Part shown: positions 1 to 7,175 of the stretch, piece after piece
Layout of the letters: every line of letters starts with the position of its first letter
Position numbering within the stretch: position 1 is the first letter of the stretch
Source: JBBTDV01 sp038042605
Lineage (GTDB): Bacteria; Bdellovibrionota; UBA1018
Assembly: GCA_964358645.1 (NCBI GenBank)
Contig: CAYHPW010000032.1
Span: forward strand, 1-30,638
Direction: 5' to 3'
Length of the DNA: 30,638 nt
Notes under the pieces: model-generated
Told to the model about the DNA's origin: nothing
The model's input: the letters and a program-made list of their open reading frames with translations, nothing else
Database searches by the model: none
Program-made: the position numbers and the translations under genes

Positions 1-34
1 CACATAAAACGCAGCTGAGGCTGGATGCTCTCCG

Positions 35-79
35 TCAAGGTGTCAAAGTCACGCCTTGCCGCTGTATCAGCTTAAATTC
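35..79 (-). pseudogene. Short relic resembling the C-terminal part of a winged-helix protein
   Basis: On the minus strand a short open stretch reads FKLIQRQGVTLTP followed by a TGA stop at 35-37, with an in-frame TAG just upstream near 80. It matches the motif ELKLVQRQGAG in the partial winged-helix protein at the right end of the window. The DNA at 54-75 is identical in 21 of 22 positions to 30539-30560. It is too short to be a gene by itself. I read it as a degraded fragment of a related gene. The rest of 1-104 shows nothing recognisable. Confidence 0.3.
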
Positions 80-104
80 CTACTTCTCGATGATTACGCA
101 ATCT

Positions 105-506
105 CTAATCAACCAAAACTGAAACAGAGCAACCAATTGCTTTGGCAATCTTACGCAGGACTGTAAGCCCAGCAGAACGTTCTCCTTTTTCAATAGAGCA
201 GAGACTTCCCTTACTCATCTCAGCTTTTGAGGCCAGAGCCTCAATGGTAAGTCCTGCTGCTTTCCGTAAAGCGCGTATCCGTTCACCAAGAGGAAGCTTT
301 GGTTGATAAGGCTTTGGGTTTTCAGAAGCATTTTTCGACCTCTCAAGAATACTAGCCTCAAATTCATTCAATTTCGTGGAACCAACCACTAAGCGCAAAT
401 GTTTTCCCTTCCCTTGAACTTTTACTTTAAATTCAGTACCAGGTTTTAAATCAATATCTGCCTCATTAAGAGCTTCCTCAAAAAGTCGACCTGCATTTGC
501 TTTCAT
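105..506 (-). CDS. XRE-family antitoxin (HigA-like) with C-terminal HTH
   Basis: This 133-residue protein has a helix-turn-helix of the Cro/CI (XRE, HTH_3) type at about residues 74-131, with the typical run LGERIRALRKAAGLT followed by EALASKAEMSKGSL and IEKGERS. Residues 1-60 are a small domain I do not recognise. The start at 506 is preceded by a strong GGAGG that overlaps the end of the upstream toxin-like gene, the usual toxin-then-antitoxin order of HigBA/RelBE-like pairs. The known role of such proteins is to neutralise the partner toxin and repress their own promoter through the HTH. Here the partner is frameshifted, so the antitoxin may persist as an orphan regulator. The HTH call is firm; the antitoxin role rests on context. 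Confidence 0.75.
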   Translation of the reverse strand: MKANAGRLFEEALNEADIDLKPGTEFKVKVQGKGKHLRLVVGSTKLNEFEASILERSKNASENPKPYQPKLPLGERIRALRKAAGLTIEALASKAEMSKGSLCSIEKGERSAGLTVLRKIAKAIGCSVSVLVD

Positions 507-512
507 AATGAT

Positions 513-763
513 CTACCTCCTTCCCACGCTTTTATAGTCGTGAGCGACAATCCTGATAACAACCACTTTGCGCTCCGGCCTGATCTCAAAATCGCTCTCC
601 ACTGACGATTGAGCCGGATAGAATAAAAACCCTTCAGAACTCCAGACAGTGCCTCTGTACGCCAGCCGCCATTTAACCAAGGGCCGATATTTGAGGTCAG
701 GACAAGTTTAATGGCCAATGGAAACTTCGGCATGAGCAGCAATCGAAGTTTAAAATAAAGCAT
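513..763 (-). pseudogene. RelE/HigB-like toxin with a frameshift
   Basis: The first ~58 residues (from ATG at 763) end in KGFYSIRLNRQWRAI, which is the core of RelE/ParE/HigB-type mRNA-interferase toxins. The natural continuation is in the next frame, FEIRPERKVVVIRIVAHDY then KSVGRR and a TAG at 513-515. The switch falls in a run of four A (four T on the coding strand) at 588-591; one extra base would restore an ~83-residue toxin. As read, translation continues in the wrong frame and ends at 503, overlapping the antitoxin start. The family acts as ribosome-dependent or free endoribonucleases. The toxin may be inactivated, or this may be a single-base sequencing or assembly error in a homopolymer. 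Confidence 0.7.
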
Positions 764-883
764 GAGGTCAGCGCCGCTTTACTGACCGCCACCAATATCC
801 TTAAACCTGTGTCCAACAAGACACGATTGTTTATGACTTAATACAGTGAGATGATGTATTAAATAACAGGGGGCTTAACTTAT

Positions 884-2533
884 ATGAGAAGGTTCATAAC
901 TCTGTTGCCTTTTCTATTTCTGGCAATGAACTCAACTACCACATTTGCATTCGAAGGTGATGGTGGCACCATCAGTCAGGATGAAGTTAATAAATTTCTA
1001 AATGGATTATCACGCGGTTCGCTAGAAACGTTCAGAGATAATCCTACATCACCAGCGATCTGGGTTGAGTCAGTCCAATTAGAAGCGTTGATCGAGATGT
1101 ATAAGGCCAGCCTAGATAGGCGGTTGCTTGACGAACTTGTCTACAGATTTGATTTCCTGCTAGAGCACACAAGCGAGAAACTAGAAATACGTGATGTTTT
1201 AAAAAATAAACCACTCCCAGCCTGGGGCACGACAGGATATTCATGCGGGCAATATTTCATCCACGCTGTACATACCGGGATGCTCACGTACCCTATGGCC
1301 ATGTTCTCAAGAATCGTGTTTGAGAATACCGATCTTCGCGATCAATATGAGCAAAAAGCCGAAAACTACATGCAGGCCATACGCAAAGCTCTTGCCATAT
1401 ATAAAAAAGACTACAAGACAAAGAACTCAAGCGGCAGTTACTACATTTGGCCAAGTAATGCATCCAAACTTGGAAAGTGTGACCATGATGAGGATGGCAA
1501 TATGGATAAGGATTTCGCCAAACTCGCCAAGACACCGCTTCCTTTCAATATGATTCTCGCCATGGGTAGAACCCACATTGCTTTCGCAAAAGCGCTGGAG
1601 GCGAAATCAACAAACGAGTTTCGTGATGAGGCACTAGATCATCTTGATATCGCAAAAAAGCTGGCTCATTACTTCAAGTCAAATCTGACGACGATCACTA
1701 AAACTGATAGTTACTTCTGGAGGTATCAAGAAAATGGCCGAAAGGAAGACACGTCACATGGCACGATTTCGGTGAGATTTGCCGCTCTCGCATTCAGGGA
1801 AAAAGTATATTTCACAAAAACAGATATGCTAAGATTTGCAAACACGTTCTTAAAGATCATTGCTGCAAAACCCGCGCAGGTCAGATCACACCTTGACGGC
1901 ACCATCCCTAAAAAAATTGATCAGCCCAGCTACCAAAAAGCAGCAACAAAATGGGCCGATCTTACGCAGTTTAACCGAAGGGTTTATTTCGTGATCCGCG
2001 ACATTTATCTTAACAAAGACGGTGAGAACCTCCTCGGACAAGCGTTTCTCGCTAAATGGAAACCAAATGATCACGCATATCCCATAACCGCGTCTGATTT
2101 TTCAGCACAGTTGCCAGCCTTCAACCCAACAGGTTCAATATCTCTAACAGGAAAGACCGGGCTATACATGACACCAGATATGAATAGCAGTAAAATCGCT
2201 AAAACATTGGTCACGTCTTGTGTGAAATACAAATTCGGGCAGCAGCTCTCCAATAACATTATAATTAGTTACCGTCATACCGCTGATCCCATAAATGGGG
2301 ACAGTTGCCAAAAAAATCATTGTAGCGAATCGCCTGGCATCGTGGCTTTCCATGGCTTAGACGGGAAGAAATGGACAAGAATCAATAATGTACCGGAGCC
2401 TTTGAAAGAAAAATTTAAATCATTCACGCTGAAAGTACCTAATAAATATCTCTACATCGCGGTCTGCCGAGGTGCGGGCGGGCACGCCAAGAACAACATC
2501 CAGATCAGCGGCATCTTTTCAATGGAAGACTGA
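884..2533 (+). CDS. Secreted protein, probable alpha/alpha-toroid carbohydrate-active enzyme
   Basis: The product has 549 residues. An N-terminal signal peptide (MRRFITLLPFLFLAMNSTTTFA) directs export. Residues ~45-400 are rich in helices and carry spaced motifs such as WGTTGYSCGQYFIHAVHTG, LPFNMILAMGRTHIAFA and FWRYQENGRKEDTSHG, a pattern like that of (alpha/alpha)6-toroid polysaccharide lyases, epimerases and glycosidases; the conserved W, Y, E, D and H residues would suit a sugar cleft. Residues ~410-549 look beta-rich with four Cys and may form a separate sandwich domain. A purine-rich CAGGGGG lies ~10 bases before the ATG. The 3' end overlaps the convergent lipoprotein gene by 15 bases. 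The export signal is clear; the enzyme class is an inference from motif style and no substrate can be named. Confidence 0.7.
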   Translation: MRRFITLLPFLFLAMNSTTTFAFEGDGGTISQDEVNKFLNGLSRGSLETFRDNPTSPAIWVESVQLEALIEMYKASLDRRLLDELVYRFDFLLEHTSEKLEIRDVLKNKPLPAWGTTGYSCGQYFIHAVHTGMLTYPMAMFSRIVFENTDLRDQYEQKAENYMQAIRKALAIYKKDYKTKNSSGSYYIWPSNASKLGKCDHDEDGNMDKDFAKLAKTPLPFNMILAMGRTHIAFAKALEAKSTNEFRDEALDHLDIAKKLAHYFKSNLTTITKTDSYFWRYQENGRKEDTSHGTISVRFAALAFREKVYFTKTDMLRFANTFLKIIAAKPAQVRSHLDGTIPKKIDQPSYQKAATKWADLTQFNRRVYFVIRDIYLNKDGENLLGQAFLAKWKPNDHAYPITASDFSAQLPAFNPTGSISLTGKTGLYMTPDMNSSKIAKTLVTSCVKYKFGQQLSNNIIISYRHTADPINGDSCQKNHCSESPGIVAFHGLDGKKWTRINNVPEPLKEKFKSFTLKVPNKYLYIAVCRGAGGHAKNNIQISGIFSMED

Positions 2534-3004
2534 GCAAACGGCAGTTGAATCGAATTTCTTGCGTTGAACCTCAACCAGGCTATCACGCAGAGCCGATACA
2601 AACTCAGGATAGTGAGCCACTTCCTCGGAACAGAGGAAAAAGCCATTCTTCGTACAACCGCTCACAAGCCGTAGCCATCGCTCTTTGGGCATTAATATAG
2701 TTTCACAGATGGTCTTAAGATCAGCAACACCAGCGCGGCTGGCACCAGTGGTCTTTTTAAACAACTCGTTAAAAGACACTGTGAATTTCTTGTCATTCTT
2801 AAGCCTGAGCGCGACTTTCTCAAGCTCGGTGAAATAATCCCGGAACGCCTCCTGCTGCTCACGTGAATACGGGATGAGATCAATCAGTGGGTCAGCCTTT
2901 TCTCGCAGCTCCCCGGTTTTCTTAACCCAATTTGTAAATTCTGCAGGATCCTTACAACCAGAACCAATGGCCAAAACTCCAACCAGCAAAAATAACCGTA
3001 TCAT
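2519..3004 (-). CDS. Small lipoprotein, last gene of the TolC-like operon
   Basis: This 161-residue protein begins with a lipoprotein signal, MIRLFLLVGVLAIGSGC, with the lipidated Cys at 17. The mature part is mostly charged helix (residues ~25-110) followed by four further Cys residues in the C-terminal third, which may form disulfides in the periplasm. I do not recognise a family. Its ATG overlaps the stop of the TolC-like gene by four bases, so it is translationally coupled and probably serves the same envelope complex. Its 3' end overlaps the convergent secreted-protein gene by 15 bases. Confidence 0.7.
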   Translation of the reverse strand: MIRLFLLVGVLAIGSGCKDPAEFTNWVKKTGELREKADPLIDLIPYSREQQEAFRDYFTELEKVALRLKNDKKFTVSFNELFKKTTGASRAGVADLKTICETILMPKERWLRLVSGCTKNGFFLCSEEVAHYPEFVSALRDSLVEVQRKKFDSTAVCSVFH

Positions 3005-4341
3005 TTTTTGATCCCCCTTATGATCTCAACAACAGCGGGAACCATGCTGTAATCACCTTGGAACAAAAGCCGCTTAAGCCTGTCCTCGTTGACAAGAAAC
3101 CTGAATTGAGCCGCAAACAACGCCGTCTCCGCCTGGATATGGTTGCGCGAAGCCTCAACAATTAAAAGTATATCGACGTTCTCGCCTAGCTTTAAGCGCT
3201 CCTGCAGCGTATCCAAGGCGGCCTGTGTGAGAGCTGAATGCCGCTTAAGATCAGGATAATTTGCCAAATCAAGATTGTAGTTGTTAACAAGAAGCTTGAG
3301 CTGTCGCGCGACCGTTTCGCTTACGGCTTTTTTCTGAATTTTCAATATATCTTTTTGTGCATTTACAATGCGCATCGATGCACCGGTGCCAAATCCCAGG
3401 CCCATCTGTAGCGGCAAGCCATCGAACACGCCACCTTGCGTCCCACGCATGGTGCTTGAAGCGCCGAGAAATGAATACATCACTTCTCGTTTTACGTATT
3501 CCGCCGCATCAATGAAATGTGCGTATTGCCTGATCTCTGGCGAGGCATCAAGCGCGCGAAACTCGAATTCATCGTACCGTAAAGGTTCGTAGTTGCTGAA
3601 ATCAGGAAGCGTAACCGGTTGAAGAGCTATATCAGTTCTGGTCGGTATTCCGAGCATATAGGCAAGAAGGATGTTTTCCTCGTTTATCACCACTTCAAGC
3701 GAACGCTTATCCTCTCTAAGCGCGAGCAACCTGATCTCGACGTCGCGGGCTGTACCGGGTGGAAGCCCGCCGAGCAATTCCCTGCTTGCCAGCACGGTAT
3801 AAAGTTCATTGAACTCGCTGATATTCATCTCGACATGCTCTAGGATCGACCTGTCAAGCAGCGACTGGAAATATAGTGATTTCGCCGTCATCACCTCATT
3901 AGCCCAGAGAGCGCGATAAGCTTCCTTTTCAGCGAGGAAAAGAATCTCCGTCTCCTTCAGGCGAAACCAGTTAGCCGGTACAAGAAACGGCGCTATATCC
4001 TCAATCATGCTAAGCGCTGAGTTAGCCACCGACCCGTAATTGTAAGTGGACACGCCCATCACGGTTTCGTAAGCGAGGTTCAAGATTTTCCACAAATTAA
4101 GTCTTGGAAGCAAGTTGCCGCGCGCGACTGCTATAGATTCTTTAGCCTGGTATACTTTAAGGGCATTTTGCAGGACTTCATAATTCTCGCCGGAAACCTT
4201 CCCAACCACATCGCCAATCGAGACGATTTCTGTCGTAGCGGTGCTATTGGGACTTTCCACCACTGTAGCAGCACCCCAGCCTGTTGAGATCGGCGCAAGA
4301 ATCAAAAAAACAAGGAATATACCACGCAGCATCTGGCGCAT
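3001..4341 (-). CDS. TolC-like outer-membrane efflux protein
   Basis: The 446-residue product has a signal peptide (residues 1-23, ending STGWG). It then shows the two long coiled-coil segments of TolC/OEP proteins: residues ~50-80 (NALKVYQAKESIAVARGNLLPRL) and the second-repeat counterpart ~330-440 with LDTLQERLKLGENVDILLI. The segment around 190-240 (PPGTARDVEIRLLALRED, then LAYMLGIP) fits the family pattern in which an alpha-helical tunnel is built from paired helices. TolC proteins form trimeric channels through the outer membrane for exporters. The gene lies one base after the upstream lipoprotein stop and overlaps the downstream one. No membrane-fusion protein is encoded nearby. The divergent ABC-2 exporter could be its partner, but that is inference. 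Confidence 0.75.
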   Translation of the reverse strand: MRQMLRGIFLVFLILAPISTGWGAATVVESPNSTATTEIVSIGDVVGKVSGENYEVLQNALKVYQAKESIAVARGNLLPRLNLWKILNLAYETVMGVSTYNYGSVANSALSMIEDIAPFLVPANWFRLKETEILFLAEKEAYRALWANEVMTAKSLYFQSLLDRSILEHVEMNISEFNELYTVLASRELLGGLPPGTARDVEIRLLALREDKRSLEVVINEENILLAYMLGIPTRTDIALQPVTLPDFSNYEPLRYDEFEFRALDASPEIRQYAHFIDAAEYVKREVMYSFLGASSTMRGTQGGVFDGLPLQMGLGFGTGASMRIVNAQKDILKIQKKAVSETVARQLKLLVNNYNLDLANYPDLKRHSALTQAALDTLQERLKLGENVDILLIVEASRNHIQAETALFAAQFRFLVNEDRLKRLLFQGDYSMVPAVVEIIRGIKK

Positions 4342-4342
4342 A

Positions 4343-5005
4343 TCACTCCCGTACCTTCATCGCGGTGAACTCATAAACAGCCGAATTCGTGGTGGGCTGC
4401 ATCCGGCCTATCAGTCTGTCGACTGAACCAACCTGGCCTTCCACAACTGCGGAAGCAAGTTTAGCCGAGGACTGATCAGCTATCACATCGAACACACCTG
4501 CTTCTTCCGAGATGCGGAACAAGTAAAGGTTCGGACATGCCTCTGATGACACGCTAAGCCTGCCACGGTTGATGTCCGGGCGGACGTTCTCCACAAGGCA
4601 TCCAACGGACCCGTACTTGCTCCTAGGGTTCCACTGCACGACTTGAATATTTAAATAAAGATTATTAAGATCTGATGCCACTTCCTCAGGCAACCTCACC
4701 CTATCCGAAGGCACGTAAGGTGGAATGCTTGACACCATGGTGATCCGAATATTAAAAGCTTCCTCGCCTATTTTCAGTTCACCCTCATAAGTCCCAACCA
4801 TGGCCTGGTAAAAGCGCTGCCTGCGCTGAAGATCCGTCTCCATTGCCGAAGACCATCTAGCGCGATTATCATTCTCGGCCTTTACCTCGTTTTCAGAAGA
4901 GACCTTAGATTGGATATCGGTGTACTCCTTAATCTTTTCATTGCTGCTTCCCTTGCAGCCGCTGATCAGGACCAAAACAACAGCACTAAGTGCTAGAGCT
5001 CTCAT
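4343..5005 (-). CDS. Lipoprotein of the TolC-like operon
   Basis: This 220-residue protein starts with a lipoprotein signal, MRALALSAVVLVLISGC, with the lipid Cys at 17. A charged, probably helical stretch (residues ~22-65, many E, K and N) is followed by a beta-rich domain (~70-215) that starts YQAMVGTYEGELKIGEEAF, a pattern seen in small barrel or lipocalin-like periplasmic lipoproteins. Two Cys residues (in GCLVEN and EACPN) may pair. It overlaps the upstream FixH/YtkA-like gene by four bases (ATGA). The family is not recognised. Position argues for a part in the same export or envelope complex. Confidence 0.7.
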   Translation of the reverse strand: MRALALSAVVLVLISGCKGSSNEKIKEYTDIQSKVSSENEVKAENDNRARWSSAMETDLQRRQRFYQAMVGTYEGELKIGEEAFNIRITMVSSIPPYVPSDRVRLPEEVASDLNNLYLNIQVVQWNPRSKYGSVGCLVENVRPDINRGRLSVSSEACPNLYLFRISEEAGVFDVIADQSSAKLASAVVEGQVGSVDRLIGRMQPTTNSAVYEFTAMKVRE

Positions 5006-5406
5006 TTTGTAACCTCCTGGATTTTAATCAGCGTATCTTCGACGGCATTGGAGTTCACAGTTATGTCGAATTTCCATTTGCCTTTCATGCCAAGAAAAAC
5101 CCGCTTCTCGTAAAAACCGCCGCCCTTATCCTCCACTGGCTTGTTCGGGGGACTCATCGGCATTTCAACCATGTCGTAATCCACGGTGACAGTTGCACCG
5201 ATAATAGACTGGCCAGCAACATCGGTGACTTTAAGCGTCAGAACATTCCATCCACGCTTGAGCTGCGACCAGTTCCCGCTTACCTGATAATGGCTGTTAG
5301 CGGTAACCTCTGGCGCATCAAGACCAGCGTCTTCAGCAAATGCATAACTACCGTTTGTAATCATAAGTCCAAGCGCCGCAGCAACTGCGATACATGATGT
5401 TTTCAT
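5002..5406 (-). CDS. FixH/YtkA-like exported protein
   Basis: A 134-residue exported protein with signal peptide MKTSCIAVAAALGLMITNGSYA. The mature domain (residues ~30-130) has the YtkA/FixH Ig-like pattern: a WNVLTLKVTD strand, GATVTVDYDMVEMPMSPP with clustered Met residues, then GGGFYEKRVFLGMKGKWKFDI. Such domains accompany copper-related and cytochrome-assembly genes and TolC-type efflux clusters. The Met pairs could suit copper but no copper gene is nearby. The start is clear: AAAGGAGA sits seven bases before the ATG. It is the first gene of the minus-strand operon running to 2519, divergent from the ABC transporter genes. Confidence 0.7.
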   Translation of the reverse strand: MKTSCIAVAAALGLMITNGSYAFAEDAGLDAPEVTANSHYQVSGNWSQLKRGWNVLTLKVTDVAGQSIIGATVTVDYDMVEMPMSPPNKPVEDKGGGFYEKRVFLGMKGKWKFDITVNSNAVEDTLIKIQEVTK

Positions 5407-5525
5407 TTTTAATCTCCTTTTAACCGTTTTAAGCGTCTAACGCACCGAGTACAGCTTTTAGCTTAATTACGGTATGAAATCCAGTTTTGTGACAAAGCTA
5501 TAAATGATAGGTCTGAATAACAGGT

Positions 5526-6368
5526 ATGGATATTAGTGTAGATAAAACCAGAGCCAATATGACACCGCTAAAAATTGCTCAACTCTCTAAGCGTTACCAG
5601 CAGCAATCAGGGAGATTTACAGATGCGGTATGTGACGTTTCTTTCGAAGTACACGCAGGCGAATGCTTCGGGCTCCTCGGCCCAAATGGCGCTGGGAAAT
5701 CCACGACCATACATTGCGTTTCAGGCTTTTATCCAGCGACATCAGGCGCTGTTTTTATAGAAGGCTACAACACATACAACGAACCAAAATCAGCAAGACG
5801 AGCCCTAGGTATATGCCCACAGGAGGACACGCTCGACACTGATTTTGCTGTACTGGACCAGCTTGTGAGGTATGCGACGTTTTTCAGGATTTCTGTTCCA
5901 GAGGGCCGAAGGAGGGCTCTAGCACTGCTTGAACGATTCGGCCTCCAGGGAAGAGCCAAGGAGCGCGTTGATAGCTTATCAGGCGGGATGAGACGAAGGC
6001 TTCAGGTGGCGCGATCACTGATATCGGATCCTAAGGTTTTGGTTCTAGATGAACCGACCACGGGACTGGACCCAGAAGTCAGGAGGGTTGTGTGGGGAAT
6101 TTTGAGGGAATGCCGTGACCGCGGAACTGCGATTTTGCTTTCCACCCACTACATGGAGGAAGCTGAGCGACTTTGCGACAGGGTAGCCATCATTCACAAA
6201 GGTAGGATTCTTGATATCGATTCACCAGAGGCACTGATTTCAAAACACATCATGAAGGAGACCATAGAGGAGGAAGTCCGCCCAGGCATTGTTTGGAAGC
6301 GCCCTCCCAACCTCGAAGACGTTTACCTCAAACTAACCGGTAGCAAGTTGGGGGTGATGGACGTATGA
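5526..6368 (+). CDS. ABC transporter ATP-binding protein (NodI/DrrA-like)
   Basis: The 280-residue protein has every element of an ABC ATPase: Walker A GPNGAGKS (52-59), Q-loop Gln99 in ICPQE, signature LSGGM (151-155), Walker B VLVLDEP (171-177) and H-loop His208 in STHYM. The order and the C-terminal EEEVRPGIVWKRPPNLEDVYL tail fit the NodI/DrrA exporter group of ABC-2 systems, in which the dimer powers export of lipids, polysaccharides or drugs. It overlaps the downstream permease by four bases. No good ribosome site precedes 5526, and a start at Met12 is possible. The substrate is unknown. Confidence 0.9.
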   Translation: MDISVDKTRANMTPLKIAQLSKRYQQQSGRFTDAVCDVSFEVHAGECFGLLGPNGAGKSTTIHCVSGFYPATSGAVFIEGYNTYNEPKSARRALGICPQEDTLDTDFAVLDQLVRYATFFRISVPEGRRRALALLERFGLQGRAKERVDSLSGGMRRRLQVARSLISDPKVLVLDEPTTGLDPEVRRVVWGILRECRDRGTAILLSTHYMEEAERLCDRVAIIHKGRILDIDSPEALISKHIMKETIEEEVRPGIVWKRPPNLEDVYLKLTGSKLGVMDV

Positions 6369-7141
6369 GGGTCCCGGATTCACTGTGGGGCATCCGCTGC
6401 GTGTGGCTCAGGTACTTTGACGCCTTCAAGAAAGATCTAAGCTACTACATCGTGACCATGTTCTCAGAGCCGGTGCTGTATCTGCTTTCATTCGGGCTCG
6501 GGATAGGCAGTCTGGTCGGGGCACTAGAGGTCCATGGCCAGTCGATAAGCTATCGAAGTTTTGTGTTTTCTGGAATTCTCGGTCAGACGCTATTATTCCA
6601 GGGTTTTTTTGAAGCGTCTTATGGCGGCTTTATCCGCATGTATTACCAGAAGATATTTCACGCAATGGCCGTGACCCCGATCACGCTCTCCGAGGTGCTT
6701 TGGGGGGAGCTGCTCTGGGACGCCACCAAGTCCGTCACCGCGGCGGAAGTGGTGGCAATAATCGGAGTAATCACGGGGGACTTCGCTCCGATCACGCCGC
6801 TCGCGGTGCTACCACTTTGCTTCTTGAGTTCCCTTTTGTTCTCCGGCCTGGGGCTAGCCGTAGCTGCGTTCTCGCAGACGATCGACCAGATTTCTTATCC
6901 GCAGTATCTCTTGGTATTCCCGATGTTCCTCTTTTGCGGAGTTTTTTACCCGGTCGAAACACTGCCTAAGTCACTGCAGCTTTTTGCCTGGGTGTTCCCG
7001 CTCACCTCAGTGAATTCACTCCTTAGGACCATAACGCTTGGATTCCCGTTTCAGATTGCCTCGGTGCCGATCCTCGGCGTGTGGCTCGTGGCGCTGGTCT
7101 TCGGCTCACGCAGGCTTATGTTTAGAAGATTGGTTAAATAA
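6365..7141 (+). CDS. ABC-2 type permease (NodJ-like)
   Basis: The 258-residue membrane protein has about six hydrophobic segments: ~30-60, 65-85, 110-135, 145-170, 175-200 and 230-250. It carries the NodJ-like signature FFEASYGGFIRMYYQKIFHAM followed by VTPITLSEVLWGELLWDATK. These coupling-helix and first-loop features are typical of the ABC-2 permeases paired with NodI. It is translated from the overlap ATGA with the ATPase gene, so the two form one exporter. The adjacent divergent genes encode TolC-like and envelope lipoproteins that might extend it through the outer membrane. The substrate cannot be read from sequence. Confidence 0.88.
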   Translation: MRVPDSLWGIRCVWLRYFDAFKKDLSYYIVTMFSEPVLYLLSFGLGIGSLVGALEVHGQSISYRSFVFSGILGQTLLFQGFFEASYGGFIRMYYQKIFHAMAVTPITLSEVLWGELLWDATKSVTAAEVVAIIGVITGDFAPITPLAVLPLCFLSSLLFSGLGLAVAAFSQTIDQISYPQYLLVFPMFLFCGVFYPVETLPKSLQLFAWVFPLTSVNSLLRTITLGFPFQIASVPILGVWLVALVFGSRRLMFRRLVK

Positions 7142-7175
7142 CCGCTGATTAGCTTAACTTTCAATGAATACGGAA

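Noticed and set aside
4990..5397. 135-residue plus-strand frame opposite the FixH/YtkA-like gene
   Set aside because: It is antisense to a gene with a signal peptide and strong ribosome site; no supporting features.
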